A stretch of 64,000 nt of DNA from Gammaproteobacteria bacterium HGW-Gammaproteobacteria-13 (GCA_002840155.1 PGZH01000004.1:248001-312000), one strand, 5' to 3'. Shown: positions 6,255 through 17,171, counted from the stretch's first letter. Notes: generated by a model from the letters alone, not told the origin. Program-made: numbers and translations.

Positions 6255-7287
6255 GGCCTTGGCGGCCCCCTCCCCGTCAATCGATCTGGCGCGCGCCAAA
6301 CGCCAGGGCTTGCGTGTGGCCCTGGCGGTGACGGTGGGCTTCAGCGTGGGGCTGGTGAACGGCAGCGTGCTGCCGTTTCTCGCACCGTTGTTCGCCACCC
6401 AGTTTCTGCTGGCCAGCTACAACCCGCCCGGTTTGCGTCAGGGGCTGGGCACTGTGTTGCTGATCTTTATCGTAGGCGCGCTGCTGATCTTCCTCACCGG
6501 CCTGCTCGGTGAGCGGCCGTTGGTACTGCTGCCGTTGCTCTGGCTGTGCTACTTCAGCTGCTTTTTCGCCCAGGGTCGCCAGGTGGGTGGCGCGGGGCCG
6601 GCGTTAATGCTGGTGATTGCGATTGTGGTGCCGCTGCTCGACATCCTCCAGCGTGACCTCGGCGAGTCGATTGTCTTGGTTCTGGCCAAGGCGGTCAGCA
6701 TCGGCCTGCTGCTTGCCTGGGGCGCTCACGCAGTATTCCCGGATCTCGGCCCAGCGCCGGTAACCCCTGCGCCTTTGCAGCGGGCTGAGCTGGGCAGCGT
6801 GACGCGCCAGGCCATGGTCAGTGGCGCCATCCTGTTGGGCATGGTGGCGCTGTGCTTGATCGACTCGCGCCTGGCCACGGCGATGGTCATACCGATTACC
6901 GTGGCCTCGTTGCTCAGTCAGTTCGAGCTGGGGATGAGCAGCCGAACCGCTGCCGCGCTGATCGTGATCAACCTGCTGGGCGGGGTTGTCGCATCCCTGG
7001 CATTTACCGTGATCGAACTGCGACCCAGCCTCTTGTGGGTCATCCTAATCCTGCTGACGGTGAGCCTGCTGTTTGCCGGCCGAGCCGTAATGGGCGCGGT
7101 GACGGGCAAGGTGTTTGGCGGCGGGGTGACGACCTTTCTGATTCTCTTTGGCCTGGGCGTTTCGCCATTGCCCGGCGAAACGCCGGAGCTGTTTTCCACG
7201 CGAATTGCCTATGTGCTGTTCGCGGTTCTGTATGCCTTGTGCATGGCCAGCCTGTTCTGGCCCAGGCCGCGTAACGCCAATCATTAA
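6244..7287 (+). CDS. DUF2955 / FUSC-like inner-membrane transporter subunit
   Basis: A 347-residue polytopic protein with about ten helices in two similar halves. It starts MSTEALAAPSPSIDLARAKR and has an early GFSVGLVNGSVLPFLAPLFA stretch typical of DUF2955. These proteins sit beside HlyD-type adaptors and are related in layout to aromatic acid exporter (FUSC/AaeB-like) families. The overlap with the adaptor gene supports one export complex. What it transports cannot be deduced here; aromatic acids or toxic anions are guesses from the wider family. Confidence 0.75.
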   Translation: MSTEALAAPSPSIDLARAKRQGLRVALAVTVGFSVGLVNGSVLPFLAPLFATQFLLASYNPPGLRQGLGTVLLIFIVGALLIFLTGLLGERPLVLLPLLWLCYFSCFFAQGRQVGGAGPALMLVIAIVVPLLDILQRDLGESIVLVLAKAVSIGLLLAWGAHAVFPDLGPAPVTPAPLQRAELGSVTRQAMVSGAILLGMVALCLIDSRLATAMVIPITVASLLSQFELGMSSRTAAALIVINLLGGVVASLAFTVIELRPSLLWVILILLTVSLLFAGRAVMGAVTGKVFGGGVTTFLILFGLGVSPLPGETPELFSTRIAYVLFAVLYALCMASLFWPRPRNANH

Positions 7288-7318
7288 TCGCTGTACTGCT
7301 GTTAATCAGGTGCCGTCT

Positions 7319-7663
7319 ATGCGCAAGCTCTGGAGCAAGTACCTGGCGCTACTGGATGCAGACTTAAGCGCCAAGATCTTCGACAACATCAAAAACCTGC
7401 TGGTCTGCGCGCTTCTATTTGCCGCCGGCACTGACGCGTTGCATGGCAACCATCAGATCTTTATGGGGCTCTGGGGCTCAACCCTGGCAGGTTGGGGGTT
7501 GATCATCGTATCGGCGCTTCTGCTGCTACTGAATATCAGCGACGCCCTGCGGCGCCTGGCCAAACTGCGCCATCACGTGGTGCTGCAGCTCATCCTGTTT
7601 CTGCTTTACCTGATCCTGGCTGTGCGCGTGGTGGAAATCGTCTGGAGCTTCAGAAGCACATAG
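7319..7663 (+). CDS. Small membrane protein of unknown function
   Basis: A 114-residue protein starting MRKLWSKYLALLDADLSAK. It has three hydrophobic segments (roughly residues 24-42, 48-72 and 88-108), and the basic stretch RRLAKLRHH between the last two suggests a cytoplasmic loop. The frame extends upstream into the DUF2955 gene, but ATG 7319 is preceded by a CAGG and sits 31 bases after that gene's stop. It is convergent with the sensor kinase gene, only 7 bases apart. Probably the last gene of the export operon; no family is recognised with confidence. Confidence 0.55.
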   Translation: MRKLWSKYLALLDADLSAKIFDNIKNLLVCALLFAAGTDALHGNHQIFMGLWGSTLAGWGLIIVSALLLLLNISDALRRLAKLRHHVVLQLILFLLYLILAVRVVEIVWSFRST

Positions 7664-7670
7664 CGCCCCA

Positions 7671-9002
7671 CTACACCTCAGCGGCCGAGCGGGTAACGAC
7701 CAGCAAGCTCACGCAGAACCCATTGCCCGTATTGGCAAACTCAAGTTCGCAACCGCAGCGCTCGGCGATGGCCTTGACGATGGACAGTCCCAGGCCGCTG
7801 CCTTCGCCGCTGGAGTTGCGCCAGAAGCGCTCGGTCAGCTGGGCGAGCTTGTCCGCAGCCACTCCAGGTCCGGAGTCGCGCACGCTGAAACAGACCTTAT
7901 CCCCACGCATTTTCACGCTCAGGCTGACGGCAGTGCCGGGCGGGGTATGCCGTTGGGCGTTGTCCAGGAGGTTGCGCAAGGCGGCAATGGCCAAGGTCGG
8001 AGGCATATCCAGCAAGCGCTGGGCGCTGGCGTCGGGCAGCTGCAGTTCGATGACTGGCTGGCCCGGCTGCTGGGCGTCACCGATAGCTAGCTGCGCCACT
8101 TGCTCGGCGCTGTATTGCAGGTTCTCGTCAAACGGCAGACGGCCTTCAACCCGCGCCAGCAGCAGCAATTGCTCCAGGGTCTGGTGCAGACGGTCGGCAC
8201 CGGCTTCAGCGTTGGCCAGTGCCTGGCGGGCGGTTTCGCCTTCGGTCATGCCGGCCACCTGCAGGTGGGTCTTGATCGCGGTCAGCGGGCTGCGCAGCTC
8301 ATGGGCGGCATCGTCGGTCAGCCGGCGTTCACGCTCGATGGCCTGGGCGATACGTTGAAACAGCTGATTCTGGGTAGCCACCAGCGGTTGCAGTTCCTGC
8401 GGCAGGCCGTCGATTTGCAGAGGTTCGATGCAGTCGGCACGACGCTGGGCCAGGGCCTGGCGGATGCGCTGCAGAGGCGACAACTCACGGCTGAGACCAA
8501 ACCAGAGCACCAGCAGGCTGCCAACCAAGGCCAGCAGCACTGGGGCGGCGGCGGCCAGCAGAATGGAACGTTTGAGCGTGTCGCGCTCGTCCAGTCGGTC
8601 TGCCGTGGTTACGCGCATATCGCCTTCCACCAGGGTGAAGGTGCGCCAGGTCAGATCACCAATGGTGCGTTCATGAAACCCCGTTTCCGCCATGCCCAAG
8701 GCGCTGTCCGGTGCGGCGCGACTGCTGGCAAGTATTTCGCCGCGTACCGAGCTGATCTGGCAGGCGATGCCTTCGGGAATACCCAGCTGTTCGGTGCTGA
8801 GCGGTGCACCACTTTCCCCCTGTTGCGGTGCCGGCAGCTGCGCGAGCAACCCGGCGACCATGCGCGCGGAAGAGGCCAGGCGCTGATCGAGCGAGAGAGT
8901 CAGCTGATTGCGCAGATCAAACAGCATCCACACGGCTGCCAGCGACCAGAGCAGCACAAAGGCCGAGCCGAGAATAAGGGTAAGGCGCAGACGCAAACTC
9001 AT
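7671..9002 (-). CDS. dsbS: Sensor histidine kinase, DsbS-like
   Basis: A 443-residue kinase with two membrane helices (about 8-28 and 147-170) flanking a periplasmic sensor of about 115 residues, then HAMP. The DHp phosphoacceptor is His234 in DDAAHELRSP, and the ATPase domain has N (LLDNAQRH), G1 (DSGPGV) and G2 (GSGLGLSIV) boxes. The sensor holds a single cysteine, Cys81. In P. aeruginosa DsbS, copper sensing is reported to depend on a cysteine at nearly this position. The start overlaps the regulator stop by 4 bases. The name rests on synteny with divergent dsbD-dsbE-dsbG plus this cysteine. Confidence 0.75.
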   Translation of the reverse strand: MSLRLRLTLILGSAFVLLWSLAAVWMLFDLRNQLTLSLDQRLASSARMVAGLLAQLPAPQQGESGAPLSTEQLGIPEGIACQISSVRGEILASSRAAPDSALGMAETGFHERTIGDLTWRTFTLVEGDMRVTTADRLDERDTLKRSILLAAAAPVLLALVGSLLVLWFGLSRELSPLQRIRQALAQRRADCIEPLQIDGLPQELQPLVATQNQLFQRIAQAIERERRLTDDAAHELRSPLTAIKTHLQVAGMTEGETARQALANAEAGADRLHQTLEQLLLLARVEGRLPFDENLQYSAEQVAQLAIGDAQQPGQPVIELQLPDASAQRLLDMPPTLAIAALRNLLDNAQRHTPPGTAVSLSVKMRGDKVCFSVRDSGPGVAADKLAQLTERFWRNSSGEGSGLGLSIVKAIAERCGCELEFANTGNGFCVSLLVVTRSAAEV

Positions 9003-9694
9003 GAGGCGTTGCTCTCATCAGAGGTGGTTGCATGCCCGGCTGGCCCCAGGCGGTAACCAAGGCCGCGTACCGTTTCGACAATGCCATTGCCCAGCTTGCG
9101 CCGTAGGTGGTGGATATGCACGTTGAGGGCGTTGCTCTCGACTTCACCATCGAGGCCGTAGACCGCGTCCTTAAGCTGTTCGCCGCTGAGCACCCGACCT
9201 GGGCTGTGCAACAGCGCCTGCAGCAGCACTTGCTCACGACGCGACAGGTCGACCGGTTGCTCGTGCAAAAACGCCTGGCAGGCCACTGGGTCGTAACGCA
9301 GCGGGCCGTGCTCGACCTGCGGGCTGGCGCGTCCGGCGGCGCGACGCAGCAAGGCATGCAGGCGCGCGGCGAGTTCGCGCAGGTCGAAGGGTTTGACCAG
9401 GTAATCGTCGGCGCCGTCCTGCAGACCAGACACGCGGTCGGCTACCGAGTCACGGGCGGTCAGCAGCAACACGGGCAACGTCACACCGCGCTGGCGCAGG
9501 CGGCGCAGCAGGCTCAGACCGTCTTCGTCCGGCAGGCCCAGATCCAGCACCAGGGCGTCGAACTCCACTGTACGCAGCAGCGCCTCAGCCTCGGCCGCAG
9601 TCGCGGCGTGCATCACGCGAAAGCTCTGGGCGGTGAGCCCAGCCACCACGCCGCTGGCGATCAGGGCGTTGTCTTCAGTCAGCAATATGTACAT
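8999..9694 (-). CDS. dsbR: OmpR-family response regulator, DsbR-like
   Basis: A 231-residue regulator with a receiver domain (acidic pair E7-D8, phosphoacceptor Asp51 in LVLDLGLPDEDG, Lys near 101 in LVKPF). The C-terminal winged helix ends with HIHHLRRKLG and the VRGLGYRL signature. It is co-transcribed with the kinase gene (ATGA overlap) and divergent from dsbD. It is expected to activate the dsb genes when phosphorylated. The inverted repeats at 9731-9815 are its likely targets. Other OmpR regulators of the QseB/PmrA type look similar, so context carries the name. Confidence 0.75.
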   Translation of the reverse strand: MYILLTEDNALIASGVVAGLTAQSFRVMHAATAAEAEALLRTVEFDALVLDLGLPDEDGLSLLRRLRQRGVTLPVLLLTARDSVADRVSGLQDGADDYLVKPFDLRELAARLHALLRRAAGRASPQVEHGPLRYDPVACQAFLHEQPVDLSRREQVLLQALLHSPGRVLSGEQLKDAVYGLDGEVESNALNVHIHHLRRKLGNGIVETVRGLGYRLGPAGHATTSDESNAS

Positions 9695-9730
9695 GGAACC
9701 AGTCCGTGGAGGAGATTGAAGTATCCGTTG

Positions 9731-9815
9731 TCAGGATTAATCCGACGTTATCGCTAGGCACGAAATGATAACCGGCGACTGCAATTTGCGCCGATTATCA
9801 CATCGTTAATCCTGA
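9731..9815. promoter_or_regulatory. Nested inverted repeats in the dsbRS/dsbDEG divergent promoter
   Basis: A perfect 10-bp inverted pair, TCAGGATTAA (9731-9740) and TTAATCCTGA (9806-9815), encloses a second pair. The inner pair is TGATAACCGGCG (9766-9777) and CGCCGATTATCA (9789-9800), matching at 11 of 12 positions. They lie in the 175-bp space between the divergent dsbR and dsbD starts and are good candidate DsbR operators. Which pair is bound is not known. Confidence 0.55.
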
Positions 9816-9869
9816 CTTAACCGCCAACTGCGATGCTTTGCGCCTCGACATTCACAGACGTGGTTATGC

Positions 9870-11630
9870 ATGCGCACGCTTCTACTGTTCTCTCTGATGT
9901 GGGCCTGGCTACTGCAGCCGGTACAGGCCTCCAGCTTTTCAACCAGCTCACTACTGACGGGTAACAGCCAGCAGGCGGACTTTCTCCCCGCCGAGCAGGC
10001 GTTCGAGCTCAGCGTCGAACCGCAGGCCAATGGTGAAACCCTGCTGCGCTGGGACATTGCCCCCGGCTACTACCTCTACCAGCACCGTCTGCAGTTCAGC
10101 GGCCTGCCCGCTGGGGTTAAGCCCGAGCTGCCGCCTGGGCTGCCGTATAGCGATGAGTTTTTTGGCGACTCGCAGATCTATCGCGACCGCCTTGAGCTGA
10201 TTCTGCCCGCCGGCAACACCGGCAGCATCCAGATTGGCTGGCAAGGCTGCGCCGATGCAGGGCTCTGCTATCCGCCGCAGACCCAACAGATCGACCTGCC
10301 CGGCACCGGTGCGCCGAGCGCAGAGAACGCGACGCTGGCCGAAGACCAGGCGCTGGTTGGCGGACTGCAGAACCAGACGCTGGCCTTGAGCCTGCTGGTG
10401 TTCTTCGGCCTGGGCCTGCTGCTGGCCTTTGCCCCCTGCTCGTTGCCGATGCTGCCGATTCTCGCCGGCATTGTGGTGGGCAGTGGTGCCTCGCCGCGTC
10501 GCGGTTTGGCACTGGCCTCGGCCTATGTGGTGAGCATGGCGCTGGTGTATGCCGCACTGGGCGTAGTGGCAGCCCTGATGGGCGCCAACCTGCAAGGCCT
10601 GCTGCAGCAACCCTGGTTGCTGGCCAGCTTTGCCGCACTGTTTGTACTGCTGGCCTTGCCGATGTTTGGCCTGTTCGAGTTGCAACTGCCGGCAGCCCTG
10701 CGTGACCGCCTGGAAAATGCCGGCCGCAAGCAGCAAGGCGGCAGCCTGATGGGTGCCAGCATGCTCGGCCTGTTCTCCGGTCTGCTGGTCGGCCCGTGCA
10801 TGACCGCGCCGCTGGCCGCTGCCCTGCTGTATATCGCGCAAAGTGGTGACGCGCTGCACGGTGGTCTGGTGTTGTTCGCCCTGGGTCTGGGTATCGGTAC
10901 GCCGCTGGTGTTGCTGGTCACCCTGGGTAACCGCTTCCTGCCGAAACCGGGCGCGTGGATGGATCGAGTCAAGGTGGTGTTTGGTTTCCTGTTCCTGGTG
11001 ACTGCGTTGCTGGTGATCCGCCCGCTGTTGGACGAGTCGGTCTGGCTGGGCCTGTGGGGCGCGCTGCTGATTCTGCTGGCCAGTGCCCTGCTGCAACTGG
11101 CGCGTCAGGTGCAGCAACACACCAGCCTGAGCAAGGCGGCTGGCGCGCTGCTGGGGCTCTGGGGCATGGCGATGCTGCTGGGTGCCGCCGGTGGTGCTAG
11201 CGACCCGCTGCAGCCGCTCAAAGTGTTCACCGGCACCGCCGTTGCCGCAGCCCCGAGCGAGCAGCACTTTATCGACCTGAACGAGCCGGCCGCGCTGGAG
11301 CGCGAGCTGGCCGCCGCCAAGGCCGAGGGCCAGTGGGTACTGGTGGATTACTACGCGGACTGGTGTGTGTCGTGCAAAGTCATGGAGAAAACCGTGTTCG
11401 GTAACCCCGAGGTGCAGGCCAGCCTGCAGGGTGTGCGCGTGTTGCGTCCCGACGTGACCGAGAGCAGCGCGGCCAGCCGCGCGCTACTCAGCCGCTTTGA
11501 CGTAATGGGCCCGCCCACCCTGCTGTGGATTGGCCCGAACGGTGAGGAGCGCCGTTCACAGCGCATCACCGGAGCGGTGGATGCCGAGCAGTTTCTGCAG
11601 ATATGGACGACTACCCAGGAGCGTGGTTGA
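9870..11630 (+). CDS. dsbD: Thiol:disulfide interchange protein DsbD
   Basis: A 586-residue three-domain reductase that carries electrons from cytoplasmic thioredoxin to periplasmic partners. It has a signal peptide ending near residue 20. The alpha domain has Cys127 and Cys133 (CADAGLC). The eight-helix membrane domain has Cys190 (FAPCSLP) and Cys310 (GPCMTAP). The C-terminal thioredoxin-like gamma domain has Cys499-V-S-Cys502. All six redox cysteines are present. It is first gene of a tight operon, its stop sharing one base with the next start, and is divergent from dsbRS. It is probably the copper-inducible paralogue (PA2478-like) rather than the housekeeping DsbD. Confidence 0.9.
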   Translation: MRTLLLFSLMWAWLLQPVQASSFSTSSLLTGNSQQADFLPAEQAFELSVEPQANGETLLRWDIAPGYYLYQHRLQFSGLPAGVKPELPPGLPYSDEFFGDSQIYRDRLELILPAGNTGSIQIGWQGCADAGLCYPPQTQQIDLPGTGAPSAENATLAEDQALVGGLQNQTLALSLLVFFGLGLLLAFAPCSLPMLPILAGIVVGSGASPRRGLALASAYVVSMALVYAALGVVAALMGANLQGLLQQPWLLASFAALFVLLALPMFGLFELQLPAALRDRLENAGRKQQGGSLMGASMLGLFSGLLVGPCMTAPLAAALLYIAQSGDALHGGLVLFALGLGIGTPLVLLVTLGNRFLPKPGAWMDRVKVVFGFLFLVTALLVIRPLLDESVWLGLWGALLILLASALLQLARQVQQHTSLSKAAGALLGLWGMAMLLGAAGGASDPLQPLKVFTGTAVAAAPSEQHFIDLNEPAALERELAAAKAEGQWVLVDYYADWCVSCKVMEKTVFGNPEVQASLQGVRVLRPDVTESSAASRALLSRFDVMGPPTLLWIGPNGEERRSQRITGAVDAEQFLQIWTTTQERG

Positions 11631-12439
11631 TGTTAACGATCAATATCGGGCCGCTGGCACTCAGCACCGCCCATGTGCTGTTGCTGCTCAGCCTGCTGCT
11701 GGCGACGTTTACCGGCTGGTACGTCGGCCGGCGCAGCGCGGTAAACCCCGAGAAACAGCTGTTTCGCTTGCTGCTGGTGGCCATGCTGGTCGCCCGAGTG
11801 GCGTTCGTGGCGGTGTATTTCGAGCACTACCGCGAGCAACCCTGGCAGGTGTTGGATATCCGTGACGGCGGCTTTATCGCCTGGCCTGGTTTGTTGGCTG
11901 CCCTACTGCTAGGTGCCTGGCTGGCCTGGCGCACGCCAACTATCAGAACCTCGCTGGCCAGCGCACTGGCTGTCGGCGTACTCAGCTGGGGCCTGGGCAG
12001 CTTGACCCTGCATGGTCTGGAACAAGGCACGCGCCTGCCAGAGCTGTCCTTCCGCGACAGTAACGGTGCCACCGTGGCGCTGGAGGACTATGTCGGCAAA
12101 CCACTGGTGGTCAACCTCTGGGCCACCTGGTGCCCACCGTGCCGCCGCGAAATGCCGGTACTGGCCGAAGCACAACGCGACAACCCCGAGCTGACCATCC
12201 TGTTCGTCAACCAGGGCGAAGGCCAGGGCGTAGTCAACCAGTACCTGGAGGCCGAAGCCCTGGGATTGGACAACGTTCTGCTCGACAGCGGCGGCCGCCT
12301 GGGCCAGCACGTCGGCTCCATGGCCCTGCCCAGCACGCTGTTCTACGACGCCGAAGGTCGCCAGGTAAGTAGTCACCTGGGCGAACTCTCCCGCGCCAGC
12401 CTGGCTCGCGCGCTTGAAGTATTTAACAAGGAACAGTAA
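11630..12439 (+). CDS. dsbE: TlpA/DsbE-like thiol:disulfide reductase with multi-helix N-terminus
   Basis: A 269-residue protein whose C-terminal half is a TlpA/ResA-type thioredoxin domain with the active site WCPPC (Cys168, Cys171) and a cis-Pro region ALPSTLF. The first 130 residues form about four membrane helices, more than the single anchor of classic DsbE/CcmG. ATG at 11630 overlaps the dsbD TGA and follows CAGGAG; the frame is open further upstream but that start is less likely. DsbD probably keeps its thioredoxin domain reduced. The name follows usage for the same position in the P. aeruginosa dsbDEG operon. Confidence 0.8.
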   Translation: MLTINIGPLALSTAHVLLLLSLLLATFTGWYVGRRSAVNPEKQLFRLLLVAMLVARVAFVAVYFEHYREQPWQVLDIRDGGFIAWPGLLAALLLGAWLAWRTPTIRTSLASALAVGVLSWGLGSLTLHGLEQGTRLPELSFRDSNGATVALEDYVGKPLVVNLWATWCPPCRREMPVLAEAQRDNPELTILFVNQGEGQGVVNQYLEAEALGLDNVLLDSGGRLGQHVGSMALPSTLFYDAEGRQVSSHLGELSRASLARALEVFNKEQ

Positions 12440-12441
12440 CC

Positions 12442-13212
12442 GTGAAAAAACTGATCAATCTCCCCGTAATGATTTCAGCTTTAACCCTGCTGACCGTGCC
12501 CTTGTTGCATGCAGAGGATTGGCCCGAGCCGATCAAAGCCGTTGAAGCGCGCGGCGCTGAAATCATTGATCGCTTCGATGCACCAAGTGGCTTGCAAGGC
12601 TATGCCGCCCGCTACAACGGCCAGGGCGTCGCCCTGTACCTGACGGAGGATGGCCAGCATGTGCTGGTCGGCAGCCTACTCAATGCTAAAGGTGAAGACC
12701 TCTCGCGCCAGCCGTTGGACAAGCTGGTGTATGAGCCGCTGGGCAAGGAAATGCTCGGCAAGCTGGAGCGCAGCACCTGGATCGCCGACGGCAGCGCCAA
12801 GGCGCCGCGCATTCTCTATATGTTCTCCGACCCCAACTGCCCCTACTGCAACATGTTCTGGAAGCAGGCGCGACCCTGGGTCGAGGCCGGTGACGTACAG
12901 ATCCGCCACATAATGGTTGGCATGCTGCGCCAGGACAGTGTCGAAAAGGCCGCAGCCCTGCTCAATGCCAAAGATCAGCAGGCGGCGCTGCATGAGCATG
13001 AGTCCGCAGGCAAAGCCAGCAAACTGAAAGGCTTGAAGAAGATTCCAGCGGCGATCCAGCAGCAGCTCGACAACAACCTTGGCCTGATGGCTGAGATGGG
13101 CGTAGCGGCTACACCGGCGATTTTCTACCCGGACGAAAACGGCCAACTGCGCCAGCAGCGAGGGGCGCCAAGCCCGGATGTTCTCAAACAGATCATGGGG
13201 CCGCGCTCCTGA
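12442..13212 (+). CDS. dsbG: Thiol:disulfide interchange protein DsbG
   Basis: A 256-residue periplasmic DsbC/DsbG-type protein. It has a signal peptide (about residues 1-24), an N-terminal dimerisation domain, then a thioredoxin fold with Cys133-P-Y-Cys136 and the cis-Pro loop ATPAIFYP. DsbG protects single cysteines from over-oxidation and is kept reduced by DsbD. It starts with GTG at 12442, two bases after the previous stop, with AAGGAAC as ribosome site inside the preceding gene. It is last gene of the dsbD-dsbE-dsbG operon. Confidence 0.88.
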   Translation: MKKLINLPVMISALTLLTVPLLHAEDWPEPIKAVEARGAEIIDRFDAPSGLQGYAARYNGQGVALYLTEDGQHVLVGSLLNAKGEDLSRQPLDKLVYEPLGKEMLGKLERSTWIADGSAKAPRILYMFSDPNCPYCNMFWKQARPWVEAGDVQIRHIMVGMLRQDSVEKAAALLNAKDQQAALHEHESAGKASKLKGLKKIPAAIQQQLDNNLGLMAEMGVAATPAIFYPDENGQLRQQRGAPSPDVLKQIMGPRS

Positions 13213-13286
13213 TCGCTACATCGCGCGCTGAGCGGTTTCGCTCGATAATCCGAGCCCCAGGCGCGCGGCAATAGATTGCCCACACC

Positions 13287-13308
13287 TTAGTCAGACCGAC
13301 TGACTTAA
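13287..13308. promoter_or_regulatory. Palindromic operator upstream of the SDR gene
   Basis: TTAGTCAG, a 5-bp centre, then CTGACTTAA form a near-perfect palindrome 21 bases before the SDR start codon. Symmetry and position fit a TetR-type repressor site. No TetR gene is adjacent, so the regulator would be encoded elsewhere. Confidence 0.5.
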
Positions 13309-13329
13309 CTTTTGTAATGGAGATACAGC

Positions 13330-14079
13330 ATGACAACTAGCCAAACCCTGCAAGGCAAAGTCGCTTTTATCCAGGGCGGTTCGCGCGGTATCGGCGCAGC
13401 CATCGTCAAGCGCCTGGCCGCTGAAGGCGCGGCAGTGGCCTTCACCTATGTGTCCTCCGCCGAGCGGGCCAATGCCCTGGCCAGCGAAGTCACCAGCGCT
13501 GGCGGCAAGGCCCTCGCCCTCAAGGCCGACAGTGCCGACGCAGCCGCCGTGCAACAGGCTATTCGCGCTGCGGTCGAGCACTTCGGCGGTCTGGACATCC
13601 TGGTCAACAACGCCGGTGTGCTGGCCTGGGGCAGTACCGAAGAACTGACCTTGAAACAGCTGGATCACACCCTGGCGGTCAACGTGCGCAGCGTGTTCGT
13701 CGCCAGCCAGGAAGCCGCCAAGCACATGACCGATGGCGGACGCATCATCAACATCGGCAGCACCAACGCCGAGCGCATCCCGGTGGCCGGCGGCGCGGTC
13801 TACGCCATGAGCAAGTCAGCGCTGGTCGGTCTGGCCAAAGGCATGGCCCGCGACCTGGGCCCACGCAACATCACCGTGAACAACGTACAACCAGGCCCGG
13901 TGGACACCGAAATGAACCCAGCCGATGGCGAGGGTGCCGAGTATCTGAAAGGCCTGATGGCGCTGGATCGCTACGGCAAAGCCGAGGAAATCGCCGGTTT
14001 TGTCGCCTACCTGGCCGGCCCGGAAGCGGGTTACATCACCGGGGCCAGCTTGATGATTGATGGCGGTTTCTCGGCCTAA
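13330..14079 (+). CDS. Short-chain dehydrogenase/reductase (3-oxoacyl-ACP reductase type)
   Basis: Classical SDR of 249 residues. It has the nucleotide-binding glycine motif GGSRGIG (16-22), NNAG at 93-96, catalytic Ser144, Tyr158 and Lys162 (YAMSK), and the PGPVDTEM loop near the C-terminus. The first glycine motif begins QGGS rather than TGGS, a mild variant. NADP(H) use is suggested by the absence of an acidic residue at the end of the second strand (FTYVSS). The substrate is unknown. It is monocistronic, with GGAGATACAGC before ATG and a palindromic operator just upstream. Confidence 0.8.
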   Translation: MTTSQTLQGKVAFIQGGSRGIGAAIVKRLAAEGAAVAFTYVSSAERANALASEVTSAGGKALALKADSADAAAVQQAIRAAVEHFGGLDILVNNAGVLAWGSTEELTLKQLDHTLAVNVRSVFVASQEAAKHMTDGGRIINIGSTNAERIPVAGGAVYAMSKSALVGLAKGMARDLGPRNITVNNVQPGPVDTEMNPADGEGAEYLKGLMALDRYGKAEEIAGFVAYLAGPEAGYITGASLMIDGGFSA

Positions 14080-14164
14080 CCTCTGACTGAAACAAGGGCA
14101 TGTGCGGCTCACCACATGCCCCGATCAGCTGGCGAGGCCTTCGGAAAATTCGATCAATTGCGCA

Positions 14165-14716
14165 TCAGCTGGTCTGGGTGCAACTCGGCTGCCCAGCCGA
14201 GTAACGCACGCCGGGGCTGACTGCGGCGTTGAATTCTTTCAGGGCCGATGAGCCGATCAGCAGCGGAAATTCAAAGGCGCTGCGGTCGGTCAGGTTGACC
14301 TCAATGTTCTTCAGCTCATCACCCACGCAGATGTCCATCGCGATCACCGGGCGGGCGGTATACAGCTGTTTGTCGCCGGGTTTGCGGTCATCGGCGCGAC
14401 GTTTGATGTAGCTCATGCGCGCCAGCGGCCTTTCGATGATCTGCGCTTGCTTGGCGTCTTGCATACCCAGCTGGAAACGCACCCATTCGCCGCCATCACG
14501 TTTGAACATTTCAATATTCTTGGCGCTGAGCGAGGCGGTTTCGGCGCCGGTATCGAGCTTGGCGGGCAACTCCAAAGCCAGTTCATGCAGCGAAACCTTC
14601 TCGTGCAGGCCGTAAATCTGCGGCTGGTTGGCCATCGCGCCGGTGGCGAACAGTGCGGCGCAGAATGCAAAGGCGGCCGGCAGCTGTTTGAGCGGTACGC
14701 AGGCGAGGTTCGACAT
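14165..14716 (-). CDS. Retropepsin-like (putative ATP-dependent zinc protease) family protein
   Basis: A 183-residue exported protein with a signal peptide ending about AMANQ. The core is KLDTGAETASLSA, the D-T-G-A signature of the RimK-associated retropepsin-like family long called ATP-dependent zinc protease. A later FPLLIGSSALKEF block corresponds to the second half of the fold. The C-terminal Cys near the end is unpaired apart from one in DICVGDE. The substrate is not known. It is a single gene, read away from katG. Confidence 0.75.
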   Translation of the reverse strand: MSNLACVPLKQLPAAFAFCAALFATGAMANQPQIYGLHEKVSLHELALELPAKLDTGAETASLSAKNIEMFKRDGGEWVRFQLGMQDAKQAQIIERPLARMSYIKRRADDRKPGDKQLYTARPVIAMDICVGDELKNIEVNLTDRSAFEFPLLIGSSALKEFNAAVSPGVRYSAGQPSCTQTS

Positions 14717-14794
14717 CAGGTGGCTCCAATAACATTTAGAAAGTCAGGCTAAGTTAACGGCGCTGGCTGAATTCAAGCTTAATCAGACACTTAT

Positions 14795-14836
14795 AAAAAC
14801 TTCGCCCCGCCATGAATGACCATGGCGGGGCGAAGT
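14795..14836 (-). terminator. Terminator of katG
   Basis: A perfect 15-bp stem (14800-14814 with 14821-14835) with a 6-base loop, followed on the minus strand by TTTTT. It lies 36 bases after the katG stop codon, as expected for an intrinsic terminator. Confidence 0.9.
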
Positions 14837-14871
14837 GGTTTCAATTGAGGCCGGCTAGGCCTCTATGCGGA

Positions 14872-17100
<2,229 letters not shown>

Positions 17101-17171
17101 TTACCTAACGGGGTGGACTCAGCTTGGTAGCTGGACTGCGAACGAGCCAATAGGATTTGGGTATGACCTTT

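Noticed and set aside
9951-11267. Minus-strand open frame (438 codons) opposite dsbD
   Set aside because: Gln/His/Arg-rich low-complexity product; dsbD has all catalytic cysteines in the other strand.
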